Shown here piece by piece: positions 1-6,518 of a DNA stretch of 8,625 nt; position 1 is the stretch's first letter, and each line of letters starts with the position of its first letter. Position numbers and translations under genes: made by a program. The notes beneath the pieces were generated by a model. It saw only the letters and a list, made by a program, of their open reading frames with translations, was not told the DNA's origin and ran no database searches. The stretch comes from Bacillota bacterium (GTDB lineage Bacteria > Bacillota > Bacilli > Bacillales > Cytobacillaceae): the NCBI GenBank assembly GCA_023389895.1, contig JAEWDX010000319.1:1-8625 (forward strand), read 5' to 3'.

Positions 1-25
1 GTTCTATACTATATTTTCTTTACCT

Positions 26-1303
26 CTAAATAATAATATGGTGGTCATCACTTTCATGTACCATGAACGTATATCCCTTAGTTTCTATCACTGCTCCAAT
101 CCTTGCTTCAAAATTTTGCGTCAAGAACCAACCGCCTATTGTGTCAACATCCTCTTGTGATAAATTGAGTCCTAATAAATTGTTAACATCCTCAATGAGC
201 AATTTAGACTCTAAAATAAAATGATTTTCGTTTAACTTTCGAATTGCTGGCACTTCATCTTCATCAAATTCATCTCTAATTTCACCAACAATTTCTTCTA
301 TAATGTCTTCAACGGTTACTAATCCAGAGGTACCTCCATATTCATCCATTAAGATGGCAATATGCGTACGATCTTTTTGCATTTTAACTAGCAAGTCATG
401 AATTGGGGCTGTTTCTATCACGCGAATAATAGGATTTATGAATGTCTCTAATTTAAAGCCTTCAACTGAATTTTCGTTTGTTAGATTTGTGGTTAAGAAC
501 TCTTTAACATTGATAAAGCCAAGAATATTATCTTTATCACTATCTATGACTGGGTATCTTGTATAATGTTCAGTTCTAATAACAGTCAATATATCGCTAT
601 AGGTATCGTTAATAGAAATAGTCACGATTTCTGTTCGTGGCACCATGATTTCTTTCGCCATTCTTTCGTCAAATTCAAATATATTATTCATATATTTTAG
701 CTCATTCTTATTAATTTCCCCACTCTTATAACTTTCAGATAATAAGATACGGAGTTCTTCTTCAGAGTGAGCCACTTCATGCTCAGAAGCAGGTTTTAAA
801 CCAAATAATCCAACAAGGAATCGAGCTGAACCATTCAAAAACCATATAAACGGGTACATCAGTTTATAAAACCAGATAATAGGTGCAGAGAATAAAAGTG
901 TAACAGCCTCCGCTTTTTGAATGGCTACGGTTTTTGGTGCAAGTTCTCCAACAACAACATGTAGGAAGGTGACAAGTGCAAATGCTATCCCAAAAGATAA
1001 TACATGTGTAATGGATTCATTTAACTCAAAATAGGAAAACAATGGGTGCAATAGTTTTTCAACTGTAGGCTCACCAAGCCATCCTAAACCTAATGCTGTA
1101 ATCGTGATTCCCAATTGACAGGCTGATAAATACTCATCTAAATGAGTAACGACTCTCTTAGCAGCTATAGCCCCCTTCTTTCCTTCAGCAATTAGTTGGT
1201 CAACTCTGGAAGCGCGGATTTTAACAATAGCAAATTCTGTTGCTACAAAAAATGCGGTTAATGCAATTAATAGTGCGATCGAAAATAAATTTATTACGTT
1301 CAA
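26..1303 (-). CDS. Hemolysin-family CNNM/CBS/CorC membrane protein (YugS-like)
   Basis: A 425-residue protein of the usual length for this family. A CNNM (DUF21) membrane domain spans about residues 1-195: hydrophobic segments lie near 4-24, 62-75, 100-120 and 133-168, with the family signatures FFVATEFAIVK at 18-28 and GELAPKTVAIQKAE at 119-132. A CBS pair follows (about 216-345, including VPRTEI and DEYGGTSGLVTVEDIIEE), then a C-terminal CorC_HlyC domain. Relatives are linked to Mg2+ or other divalent-cation efflux; 'hemolysin' is a historical label. The start is TTG at 1303, because the translated N-terminus matches the family there and no ATG lies upstream in frame. The gene sits directly downstream of a YugP-like relic on the same strand. 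As I recall, yugP and yugS are neighbours in Bacillus subtilis, so this is probably the YugS paralogue, but other paralogues (YhdP, YqhB) are possible. The product is secure; the substrate is not. Confidence 0.93.
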   Translation of the reverse strand: MNVINLFSIALLIALTAFFVATEFAIVKIRASRVDQLIAEGKKGAIAAKRVVTHLDEYLSACQLGITITALGLGWLGEPTVEKLLHPLFSYFELNESITHVLSFGIAFALVTFLHVVVGELAPKTVAIQKAEAVTLLFSAPIIWFYKLMYPFIWFLNGSARFLVGLFGLKPASEHEVAHSEEELRILLSESYKSGEINKNELKYMNNIFEFDERMAKEIMVPRTEIVTISINDTYSDILTVIRTEHYTRYPVIDSDKDNILGFINVKEFLTTNLTNENSVEGFKLETFINPIIRVIETAPIHDLLVKMQKDRTHIAILMDEYGGTSGLVTVEDIIEEIVGEIRDEFDEDEVPAIRKLNENHFILESKLLIEDVNNLLGLNLSQEDVDTIGGWFLTQNFEARIGAVIETKGYTFMVHESDDHHIII

Positions 1304-1350
1304 TATGATCCTTGACTCGTATAGAAAACGAGTAAGGAAACACCTCCTAA
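1304..1350 (-). promoter_or_regulatory. Translation leader: strong SD, then hairpin, then TTG start
   Basis: Reading the minus strand, a strong Shine-Dalgarno AGGAGGTG (1341-1348) lies about 37 bases upstream of the TTG, far too distant in linear sequence. Between them CCTTACTCGT (1328-1337) can pair with ACGAGTCAAGG (1310-1320), giving 10 base pairs with one bulged C and a 7-base loop. If folded, AGGAGGTG is separated from TTG by only TTT plus ATCATA, 9 bases, which is ideal spacing. The fold also buries the weaker proximal AAGG. Either the hairpin bridges the gap to initiate translation, or its folding switches between two ribosome sites. The pairing is visible; the function is inference. 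Confidence 0.55.
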
Positions 1351-1449
1351 TAGATTACGAATTTTGATACTTCATTTTTTTATTCCTCTTCCTTATTTCC
1401 TTGGAAGAAAATCATCACATACTTAATCGATTCCAATAAAGAAGGACCG

Positions 1450-1783
1450 CTGATGCTGAATCGCATGCCCTATACCTCATGTGCTGCAACTGATACAAAA
1501 GCAATGGATTGGCCATAATATACAGGTTCAGATAAGCGAACAACGCGGTTTAATAGATCATAATGGTCAGATAATGGTCAGATAATGTTCCAGGAACTAC
1601 TTCGATAGGTACATCATATAGTCCGTTTTTATCGAGGATTGGGCTTGCGATTTCTGCTCCGGTCAAGCCGTTACGTGTTGGTACTTCTGCCCATTTATTA
1701 ATTTTTCCTTTTACTTTTAATTGTGCCCAAATTGGATATTTCTAATGCGATTAGAATTAAAAAATCCATAGATGAAAAAACAT
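1450..1783 (-). pseudogene. Remnant of YugP-type neutral zinc metallopeptidase
   Basis: Minus-strand pieces in three frames read as the N-terminal ~100 residues of a YugP-like membrane zinc peptidase, a family of roughly 225 residues. They are MFFH and MDFLILIAL at the start (ATG at 1783, GGGAGG upstream), then WAQLKVKGKINKWAEVP, GLTGAEIA, ILDKNGLYDVPIEVVPGT and LSDHY, then NRVVRLSEPVYYGQSIA, VSVAAHEV and GHAIQHQ. Frames are broken near the N-terminus, by an 11-bp tandem duplication at 1561-1582, and by a 2-base insertion near 1471-1474 that splits the HEVGH zinc motif. Similarity ends at about 1450, so the C-terminal half is missing. It lies on the same strand as, and just upstream of, the YugS-like gene. 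The assignment is from remembered family sequence. Confidence 0.8.
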
Positions 1784-1906
1784 TCGCCTTGTAAACCTCC
1801 CATTATTTAACTAAGTAATAAAAGCAATGTTTGTATCAACGACAAACTTTCATGTGAAATTTTTCTTCTCGAAGTGGGGGTCTTACAGCCCGTTAATCTG
1901 TGATAA

Positions 1907-1943
1907 AAAAGTGGTTAGTCCATTAAGAGAACCAACCACTTTT
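1907..1943. terminator. Bidirectional-type intrinsic terminator
   Basis: A perfect 10-bp inverted repeat, AAAAGTGGTT (1907-1916) and AACCACTTTT (1934-1943), with a 17-base loop. On the minus strand the stem is followed by a run of six T within TTTTTTATC, the better terminator. On the plus strand the T run is four. No intact gene now ends at it, so it is probably left from a deleted unit. The flanking 1784-1960 stretch holds no gene I can recognise. Confidence 0.55.
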
Positions 1944-2008
1944 AATCTCCAAATTAACAACAGTGTTCAATCACATAATAATACCAATTAGTACCTTCTG
2001 GAGCCTTG

Positions 2009-2041
2009 CGAAAAGCAGGTCTTCCTCCCTCCCGCTTTTCG
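2009..2041. repeat. 8-bp perfect inverted repeat with pyrimidine-rich loop
   Basis: CGAAAAGC (2009-2016) and GCTTTTCG (2034-2041) flank a 17-base C/T-rich loop. No T run follows on either strand, so it is not an obvious terminator. It sits about 45 bases before the IS3-like transposase homology begins and may belong to an element end or to another eroded unit. It is a structural observation only. Confidence 0.4.
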
Positions 2042-2084
2042 TTACATCATTTGAGTCATACCTTTGCGACTCTGATGTTATGTC

Positions 2085-2315
2085 CTCAAAAGGGCCTATT
2101 TTGCATACGGATTCAGAAACTCAATATACGAGTGAAGCATTTCAAAAACATTTAATACAACATGGATTGATTCAATCATTAAAGAAGTATATAAGAATCA
2201 ATATTTAACCTTCATTACTGCAAGAATAGCACTCTTCAACTATATTGAAAGTTGGTCAACCGAAAGCGAACCGTCGTGCTGTAAACTATTTAACCACCAG
2301 ATGAAGTAGAAAGAT
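2085..2315 (+). pseudogene. Remnant of IS3-family transposase (OrfB C-terminal part)
   Basis: Plus-strand pieces match the integrase-like C-terminal region of IS3-family OrfB. GPILHTDSETQYTSEAFQKH and GLIQS carry the second catalytic Asp (HTD) region. A deletion and frame change at about 2178 then lead to KEVYKNQYLTFITARIALF and NYIESW, and after another frame slip NRKR and PPDEVE. The segment that should hold the catalytic Glu (the NAxxESFF region) is deleted, and stops interrupt the rest, so the protein is dead. The open frame extends upstream to an ATG at 1963, but that part has no transposase similarity and is probably foreign sequence joined by deletion. The poly-T stretch and TTGACA at 2349-2359 may be the element's right end. 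Confidence 0.75.
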
Positions 2316-2467
2316 TATGCAGATCAGCATAAGGTTAACTTTATATATTTTTTTTGACAAAGATTGGTTGGACAAACATCATAGTTTTTAAAAAAATACT
2401 CTGAATACAAAATGTAACCTAAATAATTCCTTTTACATTGGCTTAGATTGAATTTATTAGAAAATTT

Positions 2468-2496
2468 TTGCAATAGAATTGAAGTTTATATATACT
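2468..2496 (+). promoter_or_regulatory. Sigma-A-type promoter for the GNAT gene
   Basis: TTGCAA (2468-2473; 4 of 6 to the -35 consensus), a 17-base spacer and TATACT (2491-2496; 5 of 6 to the -10 consensus). Transcription would begin near 2503, leaving a leader of about 40 bases before the ribosome binding site GGAGG at 2530-2534. No operator-like dyad is evident around it. Confidence 0.5.
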
Positions 2497-2543
2497 TTAC
2501 TTTAATATCAAAGAAACGTTAAATTTGATGGAGGTAAATATAT

Positions 2544-2990
2544 ATGGGATTAGCGGCTGATCTATATTCGATGAAATACGACATGCTTGATGATTGTGTT
2601 GATTTATTCATTGACACTTTTTCAAAAGAACCTTGGAATGATGTCTATGAGTCAAGAAAACAAGTTGTAGATTTTTTTGAGAATTACATGAAAAACAATT
2701 ATTTTATTGGTTACGTTCTAAAAATAGGCGATGAACTTGTGGGATTGAGCCTTGGCGCAAAAAAGCCATATCTAAAAGGAATGGAATATTTTATTGATCA
2801 ATTTTGTATAAGTGAAAAATTCCAAGGACAAGGAGCAGGGAGCAAGTTTCTAGAGCTTATTGAATCTGACATTAAAAAGCAGGATATAAATACTATCGTG
2901 TTAACAACTTCCAAGGGATTCCCATCAGAAAAATTTTATATTAAAAATGGATTCAAAACATCTGAGAATGCAATTCTTCTTGCCAAATGA
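2544..2990 (+). CDS. GNAT-family N-acetyltransferase
   Basis: A 148-residue single-domain acetyl-CoA-dependent acetyltransferase, full length for the family and cytosolic. The acetyl-CoA pyrophosphate-binding loop of motif A is QGQGAG at residues 94-99 (Q-x-x-G-x-G), after the beta strand YFIDQFCIS (82-90). A late FYIKNGFK segment (131-138) carries Tyr132, the usual general acid position. An N-terminal DTFSKEPWND segment (24-33) resembles acetyltransferases annotated near the aminoglycoside 6'-N-acetyltransferase branch, but the acceptor cannot be read from sequence. The start is secure: GGAGG lies 9 bases before ATG 2544. The gene has its own promoter, stands alone between decayed DNA and a terminator, and looks intact. 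The family is certain; the substrate is unknown. Confidence 0.9.
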   Translation: MGLAADLYSMKYDMLDDCVDLFIDTFSKEPWNDVYESRKQVVDFFENYMKNNYFIGYVLKIGDELVGLSLGAKKPYLKGMEYFIDQFCISEKFQGQGAGSKFLELIESDIKKQDINTIVLTTSKGFPSEKFYIKNGFKTSENAILLAK

Positions 2991-3005
2991 GCATACCTAT
3001 TGGCT

Positions 3006-3021
3006 AACTCTGTTGCAAAGT
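3006..3021. mobile_element. Possible orphan IS6-family terminal repeat
   Basis: AACTCTGTTGCAAAGT matches 13 of 16 bases of the remembered terminal inverted repeat of IS257/IS431/IS1216-type elements (GGTTCTGTTGCAAAGT), including an unbroken TCTGTTGCAAAGT. No IS6 transposase is nearby, so it would be a solo end. It is followed at once by GAGGCTGGGACAAAAC, a motif I associate with dispersed repeats in Firmicutes. A chance match is possible. Confidence 0.35.
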
Positions 3022-3136
3022 AAAAAATGAGGCTGGGACAAAACTTGATGCTAGTATTTTAGACGTAAATATTAATCTATGTTTAGCTGGAGCAGCGCTT
3101 TTATTATTACTCGCACAAGGAATTAGTGAAGCATAA
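3008..3136 (+). pseudogene. Start-less hydrophobic micro-ORF, origin unknown
   Basis: An open frame from 3008 to a TAA at 3134-3136 encodes about 42 residues ending in a strongly hydrophobic helix (LAGAALLLLLAQGISEA). It has no ATG, GTG or TTG in frame and no ribosome binding site in a useful place. The first part overlaps the IS6-like end and the GGCTGGGACAAAAC repeat, so the original start was probably replaced. Ten bases after its stop lies a well-formed terminator, as expected for the tail of a transcription unit. I do not recognise the family: it could be the tail of a small membrane protein or a fortuitous frame. Confidence 0.3.
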
Positions 3137-3145
3137 TAAAATATA

Positions 3146-3183
3146 GCAGACTGTTGGGTTTAATCCCTTTCAGTCTGCTTTTT
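3146..3183 (+). terminator. Intrinsic terminator
   Basis: GCAGACTG (3146-3153) pairs perfectly with CAGTCTGC (3171-3178). An inner GGG/CCC pairing (3156-3158 with 3165-3167) and a TTTTT tract (3179-3183) complete it. It ends the plus-strand GNAT unit and lies only 8 bases from the stop of the convergent esterase gene. The reverse strand has a weaker T-rich tail (TATATTTTATT), so it may serve both directions. Confidence 0.85.
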
Positions 3184-3191
3184 AATTTGGA

Positions 3192-4565
3192 TTAGTGTAT
3201 CGAGAAATTTACTTTTGAATATTTCTTTGCGAGTTTTTCCAATGCTTGATCGTCATCAAATTCCTTAATATATCGGTTGAAAAATGCCAAGCTAAATTCA
3301 TTAATGATTTGGTGTGTTTCTTTAGGGTCGCTATCTCCTTCACGTAATAAAGGAGAGAATAGTGGAAAATCGGTAAAACTCATATGGTCTGTATGCGGTA
3401 TTGTTAATGACATACCGCCATTAGCTAAAGCATGTTTATCTCGTAAAGCATTATTATGCAAACCTTCATCATTTTCTAATACCGGAGCATTCATTAATAA
3501 GAAAGGTTTCCCTATTCCTGATTCTGGTAATAAATTCCCGTATAATGTGCCGTCCATATTAATCGCTGCTTTAATACGAGCATCTTTAGCTAACATTTGT
3601 GTAGCAGTAGCTCCCCCATAAGAGTGCCCAAACATGCCTATATGAGAAGTATCAAGATGTTTTGTGAACAGACCTTTTTCATCTTCTTGATTTAATTTTT
3701 CTATTTGATTGAGTACAGAGTCAACATCATCCATCCAAAGCTGAATATGATCATCCCATTCAGATTCGGTTAAATTAGGAGACTTTAAATAAGCAATGCG
3801 CCCATCTGGATACACTGTAGCAGCTGCATCATAAGCGTGGTCGATACCTACTATAATATAGCCTTGACTTGCTAATTCCTCAACTTCAAAAGTGTTTTGG
3901 TTTCTAAAGCCTGTTAAACCATGTGAGAACAATAATACTGGATAAGTATTTTCTGCATCAGATAAAGTGGCATCTGCAATAGCATGTGATTTGACTAAAC
4001 TAAAATGTTTAAAGGTAAAAGCAGGGATAGAAAAAGCTTTCTCTAAACCTTTTGCAATTTCATCAACATGACTAATATAAGATGCTAATGGTTTGCTTCT
4101 TTCATCTTTTGCAGGGTACCAAAATTGAACCATTAACTCTCGTTTATCTTTAGGGTTTTTTGTATACCATTCCTCTCGATTAGAATCTTCCCAATGATAT
4201 ACTGTTGTGCCAACTGCATAAGGACCTGTTGGTTTTTCGAAATTAATCATAGGCATAAGTAAAGGTAATGTAATAGTGATACATAAATAAATGGCTATTA
4301 AAAAAATTTTAATAGCTATAATTACCCGTGCTCCTTTTTGTTTTTTACGACGAGTCAAGCCATAGTAAGCTCCTAAAACTACAGGTGATAAATAAGCAGG
4401 AATCATTTGCCAACGATAACCTTCTATAGCGATATGAGTAAAAACAGTAATGATAGATAAAATGAGTCTAGCAATCATCCATCTTGTACTATTTTTATTT
4501 AGCAACATACTCCAAGTTAATATACTAAAGTTTACAATGATTAAAGCAATATCCAAAAAGTTCAT
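3192..4565 (-). CDS. Membrane-anchored alpha/beta hydrolase, PAF-acetylhydrolase (isoform II)-like
   Basis: A serine esterase or lipase with three or four N-terminal membrane helices (about residues 3-22, 30-48, 57-70 and 82-105), then an alpha/beta-hydrolase domain (about 140-440). Numbered from the ATG at 4568, the nucleophile is Ser316 in GHSYGG, the oxyanion segment is FSHGL (214-218), the acid is Asp339 in NMDG, and the base is His395 in DHMSFTDF. The Ser-Asp distance of 23 and Ser-His distance of 79 closely match human plasma PAF acetylhydrolase (Ser273, Asp296, His351), and DHMSFTDF resembles that enzyme's VHQNFADF. It probably cleaves short or oxidised acyl esters outside the membrane; the substrate is inferred. 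Two ATGs are adjacent: AGGAGG (4572-4577) is 3 bases from the first and 6 from the second, so I place the start at 4565. It follows the M28 gene by about 30 bases, as in an operon. Confidence 0.88.
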   Translation of the reverse strand: MNFLDIALIIVNFSILTWSMLLNKNSTRWMIARLILSIITVFTHIAIEGYRWQMIPAYLSPVVLGAYYGLTRRKKQKGARVIIAIKIFLIAIYLCITITLPLLMPMINFEKPTGPYAVGTTVYHWEDSNREEWYTKNPKDKRELMVQFWYPAKDERSKPLASYISHVDEIAKGLEKAFSIPAFTFKHFSLVKSHAIADATLSDAENTYPVLLFSHGLTGFRNQNTFEVEELASQGYIIVGIDHAYDAAATVYPDGRIAYLKSPNLTESEWDDHIQLWMDDVDSVLNQIEKLNQEDEKGLFTKHLDTSHIGMFGHSYGGATATQMLAKDARIKAAINMDGTLYGNLLPESGIGKPFLLMNAPVLENDEGLHNNALRDKHALANGGMSLTIPHTDHMSFTDFPLFSPLLREGDSDPKETHQIINEFSLAFFNRYIKEFDDDQALEKLAKKYSKVNFSIH

Positions 4566-4598
4566 CATCCACCTCCTGTTACTTTTTTTAAAGAATGA

Positions 4599-6251
4599 CT
4601 ACGCTTTTGCAGATTTATATTGGATTGCAGCAATTATAGGCATAATTAGTAATGCGACAAAGATACCTAAAATAGGTGCAAACTTTAATGTTTGGGCAAT
4701 ATAAATCATATAGATAACAGGTGCCAATAAAATAGTTGTTACAATAGTCCAGCTAGCTATTACTATATAGCGATAATTAGAAAGCATAACTTGTGGTTTT
4801 ACTAGCGCTACAATTATTAAAAATACGCCTACTAAAGCAGGAAGTACAAATAAATAACTAATCCCTTTAAATGTTAGGCTTGTAATAATCGCTAATATTA
4901 TCCAAATTACTTGTGTACTAATAATAAAATGCATAGCACTATTATGTTTACTAATCCAACGACTAATAAAGGCACTTAAAACTATCGTGATAAGCATAAG
5001 CACTATAAAGGCTACATAATCATAGTCACCTAAAACGATTAAGCCATCATCATCAATAACACCATCAAATACTATAGCTAGTATTTTTACTAAACCATAA
5101 AGTATTGCAGCAACTCCAATAAAGCTTGCCAGCATACTACCAAATGCTAGAGCTAATGTTTTAATTTTAATAGCTTTTTTACGAATAAGTATGATTGTTG
5201 CAATAGCTGTTAAACTAATTAGCAATATCATTAATGGGAAAACTACTTCGTCTGAATATACGACTAAGACATTTTTCATTAGAGGGAAGTAAATGGCATC
5301 TTTTTGATTTTTCTCTAACTCTTCAAACTCAGTTGTTGAAAGCATGGCATATTTTTCAGCTAATGGTATGGCATAAGCACCAAAGTGACGAATAGTATTT
5401 CTATCACTGCTTTCATATGTATCTATTTTGGTGTGATATGTTTCAACACCACCAATATTTGCGATATTATAACCTAGCTTTGGTATGTTCTTTAATTCCG
5501 AAAAATCTGTGTAGTTCGGCATCTTTTTATGCATTTCAGAAGCAAATGAATAAGCTACTGGATAAGATACCGTATGACTAAATTCTTTTACCAATTGTGC
5601 ATCATGATTTGTAGTTTCAAATAAAATCGGCACTCCTGTATTCCCACGCGCCTCAAAATTAATCATAATGCGTGTGTTATCAAAAATATCTTTGCGATCT
5701 TTTAATGCTGTTGCCCCTAGTACACCTTCTTCTTCACCATCAGTGAAAACAAAATACAATGTATTTTCAGGCGGTGGTAACTGGCTCATAATACGAGCAG
5801 TTTCCATTAATGTTACAACTCCGTAGCCATCATCACCTGCACCAGGTGTTTCAGGTGTGGAATCATAATGGGCAAGGAATAATACCGCGTTATTATCTTG
5901 AGATGTACCTTCAATCTTTACAATAATATTTTCTAGATATTCAGCATCTGTAGTAAGCTCCTCGTTCTCTTCACGAACATCATCTATAGCCTTTGTTTGT
6001 ATTTCTACAGGTAGATTTAATGACTCAAAATATTTCACAATATAGTCTTTAACCTTTTTATTAGCTTCTGAACCTACTGGATGTGGTTCTTCAGCAATTA
6101 CTTCTAAATGCTGCATTGCACGTTCTACTGAAAACTTCTCGCCATTAAATTGGCTACTCTCATTTGGGTTTGAAAATTGAGTAAAACTTACGACTATTGT
6201 TATTAACATCAAAACACTTGTAAATAGTATTACTTTCCATTGTTTACGCAT
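4599..6251 (-). CDS. M28-family zinc metallopeptidase with multispanning C-terminal membrane domain
   Basis: A 550-residue membrane peptidase. One signal-anchor helix (about 7-26) precedes an M28 aminopeptidase-like domain (about 38-300), followed by seven or eight hydrophobic helices from about 328 to the end. This resembles the plan of the eukaryotic ERMP1/Pff1 (Fxna-related) group. Di-zinc site residues are in place: His128 and Asp130 in AHYDS, Asp140 in GAGDDG, Glu173-Glu174 in DGEEEG (base and ligand), Glu200 in NFEARG, and His273 in TYHTKID. The peptidase domain should face outside the cell. Start ATG 6251 has AAGGGAG about 10 bases upstream. It is the first gene of an operon with the PAF-acetylhydrolase-like esterase, controlled by the TetR-type promoter region at 6466-6518. 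The product class is secure; the substrate is unknown. Confidence 0.92.
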   Translation of the reverse strand: MRKQWKVILFTSVLMLITIVVSFTQFSNPNESSQFNGEKFSVERAMQHLEVIAEEPHPVGSEANKKVKDYIVKYFESLNLPVEIQTKAIDDVREENEELTTDAEYLENIIVKIEGTSQDNNAVLFLAHYDSTPETPGAGDDGYGVVTLMETARIMSQLPPPENTLYFVFTDGEEEGVLGATALKDRKDIFDNTRIMINFEARGNTGVPILFETTNHDAQLVKEFSHTVSYPVAYSFASEMHKKMPNYTDFSELKNIPKLGYNIANIGGVETYHTKIDTYESSDRNTIRHFGAYAIPLAEKYAMLSTTEFEELEKNQKDAIYFPLMKNVLVVYSDEVVFPLMILLISLTAIATIILIRKKAIKIKTLALAFGSMLASFIGVAAILYGLVKILAIVFDGVIDDDGLIVLGDYDYVAFIVLMLITIVLSAFISRWISKHNSAMHFIISTQVIWIILAIITSLTFKGISYLFVLPALVGVFLIIVALVKPQVMLSNYRYIVIASWTIVTTILLAPVIYMIYIAQTLKFAPILGIFVALLIMPIIAAIQYKSAKA

Positions 6252-6274
6252 ATAGTATTTACTCCCTTTAAAAA

Positions 6275-6288
6275 TAATCGATTGGTCA
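6275..6288. promoter_or_regulatory. Third, weaker TetR-type operator near the M28 start
   Basis: On the minus strand CTGACCAATCGATTA matches 12 of 15 bases of the operator at 6503-6517 (CTAACCAATCGGTCA). It lies about 10 bases upstream of the M28 Shine-Dalgarno, so a bound repressor could block elongation or a second promoter. One half-site is degenerate. A 6-bp inverted repeat, GTTTAC (6290-6295) and GTAAAC (6307-6312), sits next to it. Confidence 0.4.
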
Positions 6289-6321
6289 GGTTTACTTTAA
6301 TTAACGGTAAACTAAACCACC

Positions 6322-6413
6322 CCCTCACCTTCAGCTGTAGCATCAGCAGGATACCACATTTGTACCATTAACTCGCTTATAACCAGATTCTGGTGTCAAA
6401 GTCTCTTCCCGCT
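6322..6413 (-). pseudogene. Remnant of a second PAF-acetylhydrolase-like gene
   Basis: Minus-strand fragments REETLTPESGYKR and ELMVQMWYPADATAEGEG align with NREEWYTKNPKDKRELMV and QFWYPAKDE of the intact esterase in this window (about residues 130-155). A two-base deletion at about 6372-6375 separates the two pieces, a stop precedes the first, and nothing downstream survives. Only about 30 residues remain, but the REE, KRELMVQ and WYPA matches are hard to explain by chance. It indicates that the operon once had, or received, another esterase copy ahead of the M28 gene. Confidence 0.65.
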
Positions 6414-6465
6414 AATGTTTATGTAAAAATGCGATGTAATTTAAAAACATTTGGTACACAAAATT

Positions 6466-6489
6466 AAAACTAACCGAACGGTCAATTTT
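6466..6489. promoter_or_regulatory. TetR-type operator A
   Basis: An imperfect palindrome centred between 6477 and 6478: AAAACTAACCG then AACGGTCAATTTT. The ACCG/CGGT arms pair, and outer AAAA/TTTT bases extend the symmetry. It is nearly identical to operator B, 33 bp away centre to centre (about three helical turns), and covers the expected transcription start of the minus-strand promoter. ACCG-N2-CGGT dyads are typical of TetR-family sites; the regulator itself is not in the window. Confidence 0.6.
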
Positions 6490-6518
6490 ATTTTACCCAA
6501 AACTAACCAATCGGTCAA
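6490..6518 (-). promoter_or_regulatory. Sigma-A promoter of the M28/esterase operon
   Basis: On the minus strand, TTGACC (6518-6513; 5 of 6 to consensus), exactly 17 bases, then TAAAAT (6495-6490; 5 of 6). It points toward the M28 gene, leaving a leader of about 230 bases that contains the esterase relic. Operator B overlaps the -35 box and operator A overlaps the start point, the normal layout for repression. This is the strongest promoter match I see in the window. Confidence 0.65.

Noticed and set aside
1865..1892. CCCCCACTTCGAGAAG on the minus strand, reminiscent of IS200/IS605-type end hairpins
   Set aside because: The second arm of the hairpin is absent and no TnpA or TnpB similarity is nearby, so it was not called.
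1963..2208. An 81-codon plus-strand open frame starting at ATG 1963
   Set aside because: No ribosome binding site; only the part after 2085 has family similarity (IS3 transposase), and the frame is a chance fusion of unrelated pieces.
2354..2382. TTGACA followed 17 bases later by CATCAT, as the GNAT promoter
   Set aside because: The -10 is poor (4 of 6) and the TTGACA probably belongs to the right end of the IS3 remnant; the 2468-2496 pair is better placed.
3277..3621. Open frame on the plus strand inside the esterase gene
   Set aside because: It is antisense to a well-supported hydrolase with conserved catalytic residues, and its translation has no recognisable domain or start signal.
4450..4704. 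Plus-strand open frame across the start of the esterase and the end of the M28 gene
   Set aside because: Its hydrophobic translation reflects antisense of membrane segments, and there is no ribosome binding site.
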